Assembly (NCBI GenBank): GCA_021772615.1
Contig: JAJFLQ010000020.1
Span: 1 to 34,036 of the forward strand
DNA from: Verrucomicrobiota bacterium
GTDB lineage: Bacteria > Verrucomicrobiota > Lentisphaeria > JABSQK01 > JAJFLO01
DNA length: 34,036 bases
Direction: 5' to 3'
Shown: positions 24,138 through 32,517 of the stretch, piece by piece
Position numbering within the stretch: the first letter of the stretch is position 1
Layout of the letters: the number at the start of each line of letters is the position of its first letter
Made by a program: the position numbers and the translations under genes
Notes under the pieces: model-generated
What the model was told of the DNA's origin: nothing
Seen by the model: the letters and a program-made list of their open reading frames with translations, nothing else
Database searches by the model: none

Positions 24138-24595
24138 AGAACATTCTGGTAGCCATTGATTTTTCAGACATTTCAGACGCGCTCATCGCCAAAGCCTGTG
24201 AAATTGCGGGCTCCTTCTCTTGTCAGCTTTGGATGATCCATGTCGCCGCACCGGATCCGGAATTCGTCGGCTACGCGGTCGGGCCACAGCATGTCCGCGA
24301 CTGGCGAGCCTCGACGTTGCGCAGAGAACACCAGATTCTCCAGAAGAAGGCGGAAGACATAGAGAAGACCGGAATCGACGTGACGCCCTTATTGGTGCAG
24401 GGACCGACGATCGAGTCGATACTAAGCGAAGCCGCCAAGCTTGAAGCGGACCTCATTGTCGTCGGTTCTCACGGGCATAGTGCTTTTTTTGAGACAGTGG
24501 TCGGCACCGTGAGCCATGGGCTCCTGAGACGTTCACCCTACCCTCTCCTGATCATTCCAGTCGGAAAGCGGCCGGCGCCGGACAATCCATCCTGA
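24134..24595 (+). CDS. Universal stress protein (UspA family)
   Basis: A 153-residue cytoplasmic protein. MKNILVAIDFSDISDALI is the family start, with the Asp that contacts the nucleotide. The C-terminal ATP-binding motif G-x(2)-G-x(9)-G-(S/T) is present in VVGSHGHSAFFETVVGTVSH, followed by LLRRSPYPLLIIPV. It therefore belongs to the ATP-binding class. Its ATG overlaps the stop of the broken oxidoreductase fragment, so it depends on upstream transcription unless a new promoter has formed inside that fragment. These proteins support survival in stress or stationary phase. Confidence 0.92.
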   Translation: MKNILVAIDFSDISDALIAKACEIAGSFSCQLWMIHVAAPDPEFVGYAVGPQHVRDWRASTLRREHQILQKKAEDIEKTGIDVTPLLVQGPTIESILSEAAKLEADLIVVGSHGHSAFFETVVGTVSHGLLRRSPYPLLIIPVGKRPAPDNPS

Positions 24596-24619
24596 ATAAG
24601 ATCGATACGCCAGGAACTT

Positions 24620-25275
24620 TTAATTCAACGATATTGGCCCTGCAAAATGGGTTCGCTTCCTGGTTGTTATAAGGATAGCGGCCAGTCCAGTGAGAATCAG
24701 CACGTGCGTGGATGGTTCAGGAATGGTCGCCAAAGGTTCGTGGAAGGTAAAATTGTCGACGAGTACATCAGTATCCGGTTGAATGGTAATGTATGAGATG
24801 CCGCTCGCCTGCACAGTGAGCGTCTCTAATTGGTTCCCGCCTACAATGCTTAGAGCGTCGTCCAACAAGATACCGAATGGATCGAATGCACGCAGATGTC
24901 CGGCCCCGACGCCGTCACTGATATATGAGAAACTCACCAAATCAGTGGTCGCCGGAGAAAAACCATCGAACGGATTCACGAAATCAGCACGAATAATGCG
25001 GCTGGGACTGGCAACTGGGTCTGCATCGTTAGTAAGTCCGTTGGGCGAAGAAATAATCTCGCCGGCGAGAAACGCGGTTATAGGCAGTGCCCCTCCTCCC
25101 TCAATCGAGAATATCACCCCGAGCGATGCATAGTGATTCGTAATTATCGTACCAGCGGCAACATCGTGAAATCAATAAGTCCCGCAAATGCCTGGTTTGC
25201 CATTGTGAGGAAACATAGGCTGACAAGCGTGCTCGTTCTCATCCCACAATTCGCTTCGAATTCTCCAATGTTCAT
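24620..25275 (-). pseudogene. Exported PEP-CTERM protein, interrupted by a single-base frameshift
   Basis: From an ATG at 25275 with an ideal GGGAG box 8 nt upstream, the first frame gives a signal peptide ending TLVSLCFLTMANQAFAGLID and stops at once. One base appears to be missing near 25163-25171: in the neighbouring frame the text continues DVAAGTIITNHYASLGVIFS, the usual PEP-CTERM opening, and runs to 24620. The body is Gly/Asp/Ser-rich. The C-terminus carries IPEPSTHVLILTGLAAILIT and an Arg/Lys cluster, the exosortase signal, then an unusually long tail (THFAGPISLN). It could be a true pseudogene, a phase-variable gene or a sequencing error. An internal start at 25242 (MRTST) is possible. 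Confidence 0.75.
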
Positions 25276-25452
25276 CTTTTATCTCCCATTACTTTTTTTT
25301 GAATTCCAGGAAAAGAAATTCTATTAATTCAACTGAAACGAAATTCTTCATACAGTTGCTACATTAAGTTACGTACGTGGTTTCAAGATCTTAGACCGTG
25401 TTCAATTTTTCCGTCGATAGTACTACCGAATTTCCTCGGAAGCGATTTTCAC

Positions 25453-26490
25453 ATGAAACGAATTAGTATCATTAGTCCTTGTTCTGGTAGCGATTTGACC
25501 GGTATTCCGACCGTGATTCGCCAGCTTACATCAAGGTTGATGCAAGCCAACTGCGACGTCACCCTGGTATTGCCGAAATCGAGTGTAGGCATTGGGCTGT
25601 ACGCGCAAGCCTACGAGGGTTATTGCACCGCGACGGGTAATCTAGAGGTCGAATGGTGGCCGGCATCCCTATTCGACTATTGCCAACGTGAACAACTGCT
25701 GCATAAGCTAGAAGGATTTTTGGGCCATAAGAAGATTCAACACGCAATCGCTTTCGGTATCCGGGAGACAGGTTATGTCTCGATGATCGCAGGAGAACTG
25801 ACACAGGTACCAACATCGGTTTTTGTCCTCTACCGTGACACGTTTTGTTACCATCGAAATGGCCCGCATGAGTTAGAAATTGTCGCCGAGAAAGCAAAAA
25901 TGCTCTTGGCGGCGAATCCCGAAATTCTCCGCCATATCCTCTGTTTTCACGACCTGTCCGATCGGTATCGACTGCTTGATATCCAACCCGACGAATGTCC
26001 TGATAGCGCCAATATCCTCGCTCGAAACGATAACAATGAAACCAATACCGCACGCGACAGAGAACCATATGTCTTGACGACAGGCGAATTCAACGAACTG
26101 ATTGACTATCCCGAATTGTTCGACCGAGTGTCCACGTTTCTTCAAAATGGCGCACAGCGTTGGATTCACGCCGGTAACCTGAAACCGTCAGTACTTTCTG
26201 ATTTCTTTCAGCGAATTTCATTGAACGGCATCATCGGCATGTTTGACGTGGTCGGAATAATCGGACGTCGAGACTATAAGAATTATATTCAGAACGCCGT
26301 AGCGGTATTGAGAACGAAGGGAGAGGTTAATACCGGCATCGGACTAAGGGAAATCGAGAAATGGAGCGGGATACCGAATCTACCGGTCGGGTTTCCACTA
26401 AACGTCGGAAGCCCCGTGTCGATTCACCAAGATGGTCACACGATCTCTCCCGCCACAATCGACCAGATTTCCAGAGAATTGGCCGAATGA
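25453..26490 (+). CDS. Divergent glycosyltransferase-like protein (GT-B type)
   Basis: A 345-residue protein. MKRISIISPCSGSDLTGIPT and VIRQLTSRLMQANCDVTLVL resemble the N-terminal Rossmann domain of GT4 enzymes. The C-terminal half (VSTFLQNGAQRWIHAGNL ... AVLRTKGEVNTGIGLREIEK) resembles the donor domain, but I see no clear E-x(7)-E motif. It overlaps the next glycosyltransferase as ATGA, so the pair is co-translated. It may be a catalytically weak partner or a poorly known GT family. No signal peptide is visible. Confidence 0.65.
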   Translation: MKRISIISPCSGSDLTGIPTVIRQLTSRLMQANCDVTLVLPKSSVGIGLYAQAYEGYCTATGNLEVEWWPASLFDYCQREQLLHKLEGFLGHKKIQHAIAFGIRETGYVSMIAGELTQVPTSVFVLYRDTFCYHRNGPHELEIVAEKAKMLLAANPEILRHILCFHDLSDRYRLLDIQPDECPDSANILARNDNNETNTARDREPYVLTTGEFNELIDYPELFDRVSTFLQNGAQRWIHAGNLKPSVLSDFFQRISLNGIIGMFDVVGIIGRRDYKNYIQNAVAVLRTKGEVNTGIGLREIEKWSGIPNLPVGFPLNVGSPVSIHQDGHTISPATIDQISRELAE

Positions 26491-27677
26491 AGATCCTTTT
26501 CGTAGCGAGTCAGTATCCTCCAACCGACAGTGGAATCGCTGTAGCCGCACATCGTATTACCTCCGAGCTGGTCAAACGTGGCCACGACCTGCGCGTGGTT
26601 ACGCGGAATTTAGATGATGACTCACCATCGGGATTCGGGCGGGCCGTTCAGGATCTAACGAACGGCATCGTCACCCACCGGTTTCCTGAAAAATGGTATC
26701 GGCAAGCCGCCTATAGCCACGGAATTTCTGAACTTCATCATATCTGCGCCGGGTTCCAGCCTGATCTGGTACACGCCTACAATGCCATTACCGCGGGATA
26801 CATGGCCCTGGCCAGTTCCCGCCGTTCGCAAATTCCCGTGGTGGTTTCCTGCCGCGGCGATGACATAACCAATGCCATTCTCACAAAATCGTCAACCCTG
26901 AGGCTGGTTTTGCGTTCAGCAGACGTCGTGACTGCCGTTTCGGGAAGCTTGCTTGAATGGGGAAACATTATAACATCTTATAAGGCTTCCCGGACAATTT
27001 TTAATTCAATAGATCCGTCATTTGCGACATCGCCGCATGAAGACAAAAATCGATTCCGCAATCAATTTGGGCTTTCAGAAAATGGCGTCGTGATCGGTAC
27101 GGTTGCGGAGTTTCGCTGGAAGAAGGGGCTGGATTACCTAGAGATCCTGCTCAAGATTATATCCGAAAGATTCAAGGGACATGTCGACTACGTTCTCATC
27201 GGCCGCTATAATGAGAAGATCGAAACCCGCCTTAGAGCAGCGTTGACGTCCTCAGGTGATGTGGGCTACAATAGACGCTTGATACCCATTGCGAACCCGA
27301 ATCGCCAGGATCTCCCGACGATATTATCTGCTCTGGACCTATTCCTGTTGACCAGCAAGCGCGAAGGGATGCCGAATGCTCTGTTGGAAGCGATGTCCTG
27401 CGGAACCGCGATTGCAGCAACGGCCGTTAACGGTACGATCGAAATAATTCGGCGCTCGAATTCCGGTCTGCTGCTCGATCCGTTCGACCCGGTCGCCGGG
27501 GCGAATGACCTGCTACGACTAATAGAGAGTTCGGAGCAGCTGGCACGTTTCGCGCGTGAGGGGAAGGAGAGGGTACAAGTTGAATTCGCAGTCGAGAATG
27601 AGGTCAACAGTATTTGCGATATTTACACAGACTTGATGGACCGCAACCAGCCAGGGCCTATTCGCAAAGATCGCTGA
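26487..27677 (+). CDS. Glycosyltransferase family 4
   Basis: A 396-residue GT-B enzyme. The N-terminus MKILFVASQYPPTDSGIAVA has the Pro-Pro ... Ser-Gly-Ile loop of GT4. The donor domain shows VIGTVAEFRWKKGLDYLEIL and the E-x(7)-E motif in KREGMPNALLEAMSCGTAI, then NGTIEIIRRSNSGLLLDP. The ATG at 26487 overlaps the previous stop as ATGA; the frame extends upstream but within the preceding gene. It probably adds a sugar during surface-polysaccharide assembly with its neighbours. A hairpin follows about 250 nt downstream. Confidence 0.92.
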   Translation: MKILFVASQYPPTDSGIAVAAHRITSELVKRGHDLRVVTRNLDDDSPSGFGRAVQDLTNGIVTHRFPEKWYRQAAYSHGISELHHICAGFQPDLVHAYNAITAGYMALASSRRSQIPVVVSCRGDDITNAILTKSSTLRLVLRSADVVTAVSGSLLEWGNIITSYKASRTIFNSIDPSFATSPHEDKNRFRNQFGLSENGVVIGTVAEFRWKKGLDYLEILLKIISERFKGHVDYVLIGRYNEKIETRLRAALTSSGDVGYNRRLIPIANPNRQDLPTILSALDLFLLTSKREGMPNALLEAMSCGTAIAATAVNGTIEIIRRSNSGLLLDPFDPVAGANDLLRLIESSEQLARFAREGKERVQVEFAVENEVNSICDIYTDLMDRNQPGPIRKDR

Positions 27678-27763
27678 AGCCCTGAATTCGCGTCTGGAGG
27701 GCGAGAGTCCCTTGAGCCAATAGTCCATCTCGGCGGGAGCCTTTCCGCGTTGTGTTGCGCGAA

Positions 27764-27880
27764 GCGCCTTGGAGAGTGGCGACTTGACGCCGCGTTGAAA
27801 CTGAGCCGAACGATTCTGCTGTTACATTCCTCCCCTGAAAGATTCTCAAGTGGTGTCAGTCCGCCGCACTCCAATGAGCC
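27764..27880. repeat. Degraded palindromic repeat between convergent genes
   Basis: TTGGAGAGTGGC and GCCGCACTCCAA are imperfect inverted arms about 100 nt apart (two mismatches), with GACTTGACGCC and GGTGTCAGTCC inside. It resembles dispersed palindromes known from Verrucomicrobia-like genomes, a memory-based comparison that I could not check. Confidence 0.45.
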
Positions 27881-27922
27881 CGCGGCTCAACGGACAGCAG
27901 AAGCACGTGGGCGTGAATGCGT

Positions 27923-27975
27923 GCAAGAAATTCTGAATTTCGACGTGAAAAAATTCAGAATTCAACATTTCTTGT
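27923..27975. terminator. Probable bidirectional terminator hairpin
   Basis: CAAGAAATTCTGAATTT pairs with AAATTCAGAATT plus TTTCTTG around a ~10-nt loop (27924-27973). A-rich and T-rich flanks are present. It lies between the plus-strand glycosyltransferase (ends 27677) and the minus-strand one (ends 28041), where a terminator for both is expected. Confidence 0.6.
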
Positions 27976-28040
27976 TCGGTGTTCGACATCGACCCTTAGT
28001 TAGTGATATTGGGCCACAAGCCCCGGGTATCTACGTTTCA

Positions 28041-28730
28041 CTAAACCAAAACCGCGGTTGTATTCCTGATATACGCTTTGCCCTGCGCGCCGGTCCAGTG
28101 CCGTATAACAGCATCGGACAACTCCGGCTCCTGACGAACGTTGTTGAATTTCCGGGGCAACTCACGAATTGTCCACCGGTCAGGATTCGTGTAGACGACC
28201 CGGCTAATGATGGGTTGCTCGGAATTTACCCAACCACGCATCATCAGGCAGGCCTTCGCAATCTCGATCATGATGCTCGAGCCGTGTTGGATGCGGTATA
28301 CACCACCCTGATAAAATCGCTCGGTTGGATACAGTTGTCGGAACTGATCTCTGTAGGATTGTATATCTTCCCGGATTACCAGGTCGCAGTCTGCGATTGA
28401 GAAGATCTCGTTTATCGGCCCTCGGACTTCACAATCCAGGTCGATCCAGAGATTTCTTAAGAACGGAGAGGAAAGGATTGCGAACGGCTTCCTCAGGCAA
28501 GGGTTCTCAAAATCGGCGTCGAGCGCCGGCCTGTCAAGTGTGCCGCGGCGCATGCAGAATGACCGGGCTTCGGTAGACATACCAAAATCAACGAAATGAA
28601 CTGGCAATTGATTGTGTTCTGTATAGTGTTCCCACCACCAGGGCAACAGCCACTCGGCATTACGATCTGCAGCGACGGTGATACCTTCCTGCGCCCTACT
28701 CTCGCACCATCGAATAGAATTAAGATCCAT
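28041..28730 (-). CDS. GT-A-fold glycosyltransferase (GT8-like)
   Basis: A 229-residue protein. LWIDLDCEVRGPINEIF carries the Asp-x-Asp motif (D-L-D) for the metal and nucleotide-sugar, and FYQGGVYRIQHGS is the usual later Gly-Gly segment of this fold. The ending RHWTGAQGKAYI recalls the His-x-x-G/A motif of GT8-type enzymes. The N-terminus TVAADRNAEWLLPWWWEHY is typical of sugar-nucleotide entry in this group. It is divergent from the GT2-type gene at 28870 and convergent with the 26487 gene. Sugar specificity is unknown. Confidence 0.75.
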   Translation of the reverse strand: MDLNSIRWCESRAQEGITVAADRNAEWLLPWWWEHYTEHNQLPVHFVDFGMSTEARSFCMRRGTLDRPALDADFENPCLRKPFAILSSPFLRNLWIDLDCEVRGPINEIFSIADCDLVIREDIQSYRDQFRQLYPTERFYQGGVYRIQHGSSIMIEIAKACLMMRGWVNSEQPIISRVVYTNPDRWTIRELPRKFNNVRQEPELSDAVIRHWTGAQGKAYIRNTTAVLV

Positions 28731-28784
28731 AGAAAGTGATTACCTCGCAAAGCCGGCGGGTTGCAAAGCACCTCTGTTATAATT

Positions 28785-28793
28785 GGTGTCCGA
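28785..28793 (+). promoter_or_regulatory. Extended -10 promoter candidate
   Basis: TGTTATAAT is a perfect extended -10 element (TGn before TATAAT), about 77 nt upstream of the glycosyltransferase start at 28870. No good -35 box is visible, which extended -10 promoters can lack. Confidence 0.45.
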
Positions 28794-28869
28794 AGAAATC
28801 ACACGCTGGATGCTCAATGACCGAGTATTTTAGGATCCTTGCGCGTTGTTTCAAGTTCAACCCAGATCC

Positions 28870-29886
28870 ATGACCAAAATACATTCACATGACATCACGG
28901 CAATGATCATGACCGTGGGCGAAGATACGACGCAACGGGCGGTAGACAGTGTTGCCCGACAATCACTGCCGCCGCATGACATTGTTTTGGACTACAGTCC
29001 CGGTTCTTTTCATTACAAATTTAACGCTAACGTTTCGAGGATAAATACCGAATTTTTTGTACAAGTGGATTCCGACATGATCCTGGATAAAACGTGTTTC
29101 GAAGACCTTGCGTCTGGGTTTACGAATGGAGTCGGCGTTGTGTACGGACAGCTGCGCGACCCGATGGAAGGTCGCATTGTAGGGGTCAAAATGTATCGGA
29201 GAACGTGCTTCGACACATTCAGACTTCAAGACCACATTTCGCCGGATTCCGATTTCATAAATCAGATCGCACGGCTCGGCTGGACCAAGGTGTTTGTCGT
29301 GAAACACACCAGGGGACCACGGGAGTACTGGCATACCGTCGCCGATCACCAACCGCATTATACCGCAGACTATACCTATTCGAAATACCTGATCATGGGT
29401 ATGCGTGACCGGTACTGGAAACGCATTCGATCGCTCAAAGGCCGTTTACAACGACTACACCGGCATAGTCATCCGAATGCATTGATCGCAGTTGCGGCAT
29501 TGGTATCCGGGGTGTTCATAGAGGAATCCCGAGACCTTGCCGGTAATCAACGGCGATACGCACCTCCCGATGTCCTGGTCCAAGCTTTGGACACGTGCAG
29601 ACATACAGCAATAGACCACGTTCGAATCGGCGGCATGATCAAGAATGACGTGGGCAAGGTTTTCGAGAAGTTTTGTAGATTAGGCTCGGAATTAAGGCAA
29701 AAAAACGAGCGATGTGCGTTCAGGGAGACGCTGAAAAATCTGGGGACCCGACAAGAGAACCTGGCATGGGTCGGCCAGGTGGGCCTGTGCCGCGGTTTCT
29801 TGTCTCCACACCATTCACACCGTCAATTGAGGAACGACTCGAAAATGATTATCGATAATTACTCACAGAATACGAAGGTCCTGTAA
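28870..29886 (+). CDS. Glycosyltransferase, GT2-like (GT-A fold)
   Basis: A 338-residue protein. Residues 10-95 form a short GT-A nucleotide-sugar domain: ITAMIMTVGEDTTQRAVDSV, with SLPPHDIVL and the Asp-x-Asp motif in FFVQVDSDMILDKTCFEDL. The later half (YTYSKYLIMGMRDRYWKRI, then a helical, basic region) lacks the standard GT2 membrane helices, so it is probably soluble or peripheral. The ATG at 28870 is preferred to the upstream in-frame TTG at 28846. It is followed by another glycosyltransferase-like gene after 1 nt. Acceptor and sugar unknown. Confidence 0.75.
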   Translation: MTKIHSHDITAMIMTVGEDTTQRAVDSVARQSLPPHDIVLDYSPGSFHYKFNANVSRINTEFFVQVDSDMILDKTCFEDLASGFTNGVGVVYGQLRDPMEGRIVGVKMYRRTCFDTFRLQDHISPDSDFINQIARLGWTKVFVVKHTRGPREYWHTVADHQPHYTADYTYSKYLIMGMRDRYWKRIRSLKGRLQRLHRHSHPNALIAVAALVSGVFIEESRDLAGNQRRYAPPDVLVQALDTCRHTAIDHVRIGGMIKNDVGKVFEKFCRLGSELRQKNERCAFRETLKNLGTRQENLAWVGQVGLCRGFLSPHHSHRQLRNDSKMIIDNYSQNTKVL

Positions 29887-29887
29887 G

Positions 29888-31126
29888 GTGTCAAATACGA
29901 TTGTTATCGGTTGCTACGGCGTCCCCGGATTCGGGGGCGCCAATACGTCCGGTTATGCGTTGTTCGACATGCTCCAGCGACAGCACATCGATGTCGCGTA
30001 TCTAAATTTTATCGACACCAAAGGAAGAAAATTTTTCCGAAACGAATTCGGTGAAACGTATGGAAATCCACGTCGTCTCGCCAATGTCCATAATATTATT
30101 CTCAACGGTCCACTTTATGAACCTGATGACACCTTGGCAGATTTCATTCGGGCGGTGTCGCCCGCCCTGCTTGTAGGCATAGGTTTTATCGCGGTTAAGA
30201 TCATGGCATTGGTCGCTGCCGGCTCCCGGATATTGTATATTACCACAGGTAGCGCCCCCGCAAAAAAGTGGCTGGAAGACAACCCGGACCAGGATGCTAC
30301 AGCGTTGGTTGACATGCTCAAGAGTCAGTCTTCGCCGCCGGCTGTGGAGGGTCCGGCCTCAACGGTCATTCATGAACGCGACGCAGTTGAAATTGCGGAC
30401 CTTGTTATTACCCACTGTGATCTGGCCATGTTCCTGTATCAGCAGTATTACGCTCACCTAAGATGTAAAATTCTGCCGGACAGTATCTGGTTTGCCGAGT
30501 GGATCTACGAGGAGGCCATCAAATTTCCTGAAGCTAAAAAGTCGTTTGATCGACGAGAAATCGATGTGATTTTTGTTGCCAATGCGTGGTATCGTCAGGA
30601 GAAGAACTACGAACTCGCTACCGAAATCATCGAAAAAATAGACGGGCTGAATACGTGTGTCGTTGGTGCTGTCGAAATAAAGTACGCCAGCAAGTCGCAC
30701 CACTATTCAGTAAGCCGTGTCGCCAACACGCACCATTCCGGCTTAATCACCGAACCAGCAGAACTGTTTAGTTTGATGGGCAATAGCAAAACGGTCATTT
30801 GCGTCTCACGATTCGACACCGCACCTGGGATCTTATTTGAGGCCTCAGCCCTGGGCTGCAACATCGTGACATCGAAGAATTGCGGCAACTGGATGATTTG
30901 CCATCCGGATCTTGTGGTTAATACCTATGATAGTGATGGTTTTCTAAACAAGGTTTACCTTTCCATCCGCAAGAAATACGATGACAATATTGATTTTTTT
31001 CTGAGAAAAAAATCATTTGATAAGTTATTGGACGTCATTGACCAATTCGGGGACCATGGTGTGGCATTAGGCATCAGAGGGAACGCGGAAGAAAAAGAGC
31101 GTTCAAATGACCGTCATTGCTATTGA
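29888..31126 (+). CDS. Glycosyltransferase-like protein (GT4-type GT-B)
   Basis: A 412-residue protein. IVIGCYGVPGFGGANTSGYA is a Gly-rich N-terminal loop typical of GT-B enzymes, and the second domain has VIFVANAWYRQEKNYELATE and SRFDTAPGILFEASALGCNI, matching the donor-site helix around the E-x(7)-E position (here Asp-Thr-Ala-Pro-Gly-Ile-Leu-Phe-Glu, so the first Glu is Asp). The GTG at 29888 begins one base after the stop of the GT2-like gene, so the two are coupled. Role: surface glycan assembly, by context. The Asp substitution is unusual but conservative. Confidence 0.78.
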   Translation: MSNTIVIGCYGVPGFGGANTSGYALFDMLQRQHIDVAYLNFIDTKGRKFFRNEFGETYGNPRRLANVHNIILNGPLYEPDDTLADFIRAVSPALLVGIGFIAVKIMALVAAGSRILYITTGSAPAKKWLEDNPDQDATALVDMLKSQSSPPAVEGPASTVIHERDAVEIADLVITHCDLAMFLYQQYYAHLRCKILPDSIWFAEWIYEEAIKFPEAKKSFDRREIDVIFVANAWYRQEKNYELATEIIEKIDGLNTCVVGAVEIKYASKSHHYSVSRVANTHHSGLITEPAELFSLMGNSKTVICVSRFDTAPGILFEASALGCNIVTSKNCGNWMICHPDLVVNTYDSDGFLNKVYLSIRKKYDDNIDFFLRKKSFDKLLDVIDQFGDHGVALGIRGNAEEKERSNDRHCY

Positions 31127-31308
31127 GCTCCGATCTTATGCCGACCACCTCAAACGGAAAATTTTTTGCAGTACAGTAGCAGGAGGCAAGCAGAGGGGTG
31201 TGTACCGCAGAACCGGGCGTGAAACCCTTAATTCGAGTGTCGCCAAGTTGCCGGCAGACGTGGTGTCCCGGTGACATCATCATCATCCTTTTGAATTGTG
31301 GCCCGAGA

Positions 31309-32466
31309 TCAGCCTGACAACTCTTTATAAGCCTTTAAATATGAGCGTGTTTTCCGTGCCGACGAAAAATAATTTTCAACGCGATTACGGCCGGCGAGCC
31401 CTAATTTTCGCCGCTTAACTTCGTCAGTTGCGAGGAAAATGATGGCATCCGCTATTTGCCGAGAGTTGGCGTGATCAACGAGTAAACCCGTCTCACCATG
31501 GACGACCTGTTCATCCACCCCGAATCCATTTGTGCCGATCACAGGCCGCCCCACGGCCATGGCTTCCAAAACAAAATTGCTGCAACCATCGTACCAGGTG
31601 GGGTGTAAGACCACATCACAGCGACGCAGGAAGTCCGCAGAGTTGTCCACGGATACACGACCGAGACAAGATATGATGCTTTGCAGGTTGAGAGAATTGA
31701 TGATGGTATTTTCGTCCGCGGGACCTTCATCACCGATAAATACGCATTCTAAATGGGGCAGCGCCGACGCCACTGATTTGATCGCTTGTATGGAGGACAC
31801 GGTACGTTTATAAGCGAGAAGCCGGATCGGCCCATCCTCTGCCACCTGCGAAACGCTTTTTTCGACGAACGAAAATTCATGCAGATCAACACCATTGTGG
31901 ACGACCCGAACCTTTCCCGGGTCCACGTCGAATTCGTCCAGATAATCCGCCAGATAACGACTCACGGGAAGATGTAGATCGATAGCCGGCAGCACGTTCC
32001 AAAGGAATGCTTCGTAACCGGGCTTTAGCAGTCGACTTCCCCTCGAACCGAATTCAGACTTCACTTTGGCAATCTCAGATCCACGATACGAGTTCAAAAT
32101 CGGAATATCGAATTGCTGCTTGATATCGATGAGATTTATGCCGCCTCGGAGATGTTCGGTGTGAATCAAATCGATATGGTTACGTTCGACAAATTCAAGC
32201 AGCTGAGGATAATGCTCATCAAAGCGATTTCGCAACGACGAAGGTAGTGAAAAAAGTCGACAGGAGCCGTGTTTGTTACAGTACTCGAAAATTGATTCGT
32301 TGAGCCGGTGGGTTACGCTGGTACCGGAAACATCCTCCACAAATATATATAAATTGATACCCGCATCATCGGCCGCACGCACCATGGCCGACAATTCCCG
32401 CGTTATGTATGGGTAGCTGATTAGCTCAGACCCCGGATAACCGGATACGATCCAGAGTATGTTCAT
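31309..32466 (-). CDS. Glycosyltransferase family 4
   Basis: A 385-residue GT-B enzyme. The N-terminus is MNILWIVSGYPGSELISYPY. VPVSRYLAD-like and VRVVHNGVDLHEFSF segments mark the interdomain region, and the donor domain has LHPTWYDGCSNFVLEAMAVG (D-G-C-S-N-F-V-L-E, the E-x(7)-E region with Asp at the first position), then RPVIGTNGFGVDEQVVHGET. It lies 51 nt downstream of the heparinase-like gene in the same direction, so they probably form one unit. It is convergent with the 29888 gene. Confidence 0.9.
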   Translation of the reverse strand: MNILWIVSGYPGSELISYPYITRELSAMVRAADDAGINLYIFVEDVSGTSVTHRLNESIFEYCNKHGSCRLFSLPSSLRNRFDEHYPQLLEFVERNHIDLIHTEHLRGGINLIDIKQQFDIPILNSYRGSEIAKVKSEFGSRGSRLLKPGYEAFLWNVLPAIDLHLPVSRYLADYLDEFDVDPGKVRVVHNGVDLHEFSFVEKSVSQVAEDGPIRLLAYKRTVSSIQAIKSVASALPHLECVFIGDEGPADENTIINSLNLQSIISCLGRVSVDNSADFLRRCDVVLHPTWYDGCSNFVLEAMAVGRPVIGTNGFGVDEQVVHGETGLLVDHANSRQIADAIIFLATDEVKRRKLGLAGRNRVENYFSSARKTRSYLKAYKELSG

Positions 32467-32517
32467 TGGCGCCTGCGTGCCCCTGGAACGATGGTCAGCC
32501 GTCGCCCCACGGAGACT

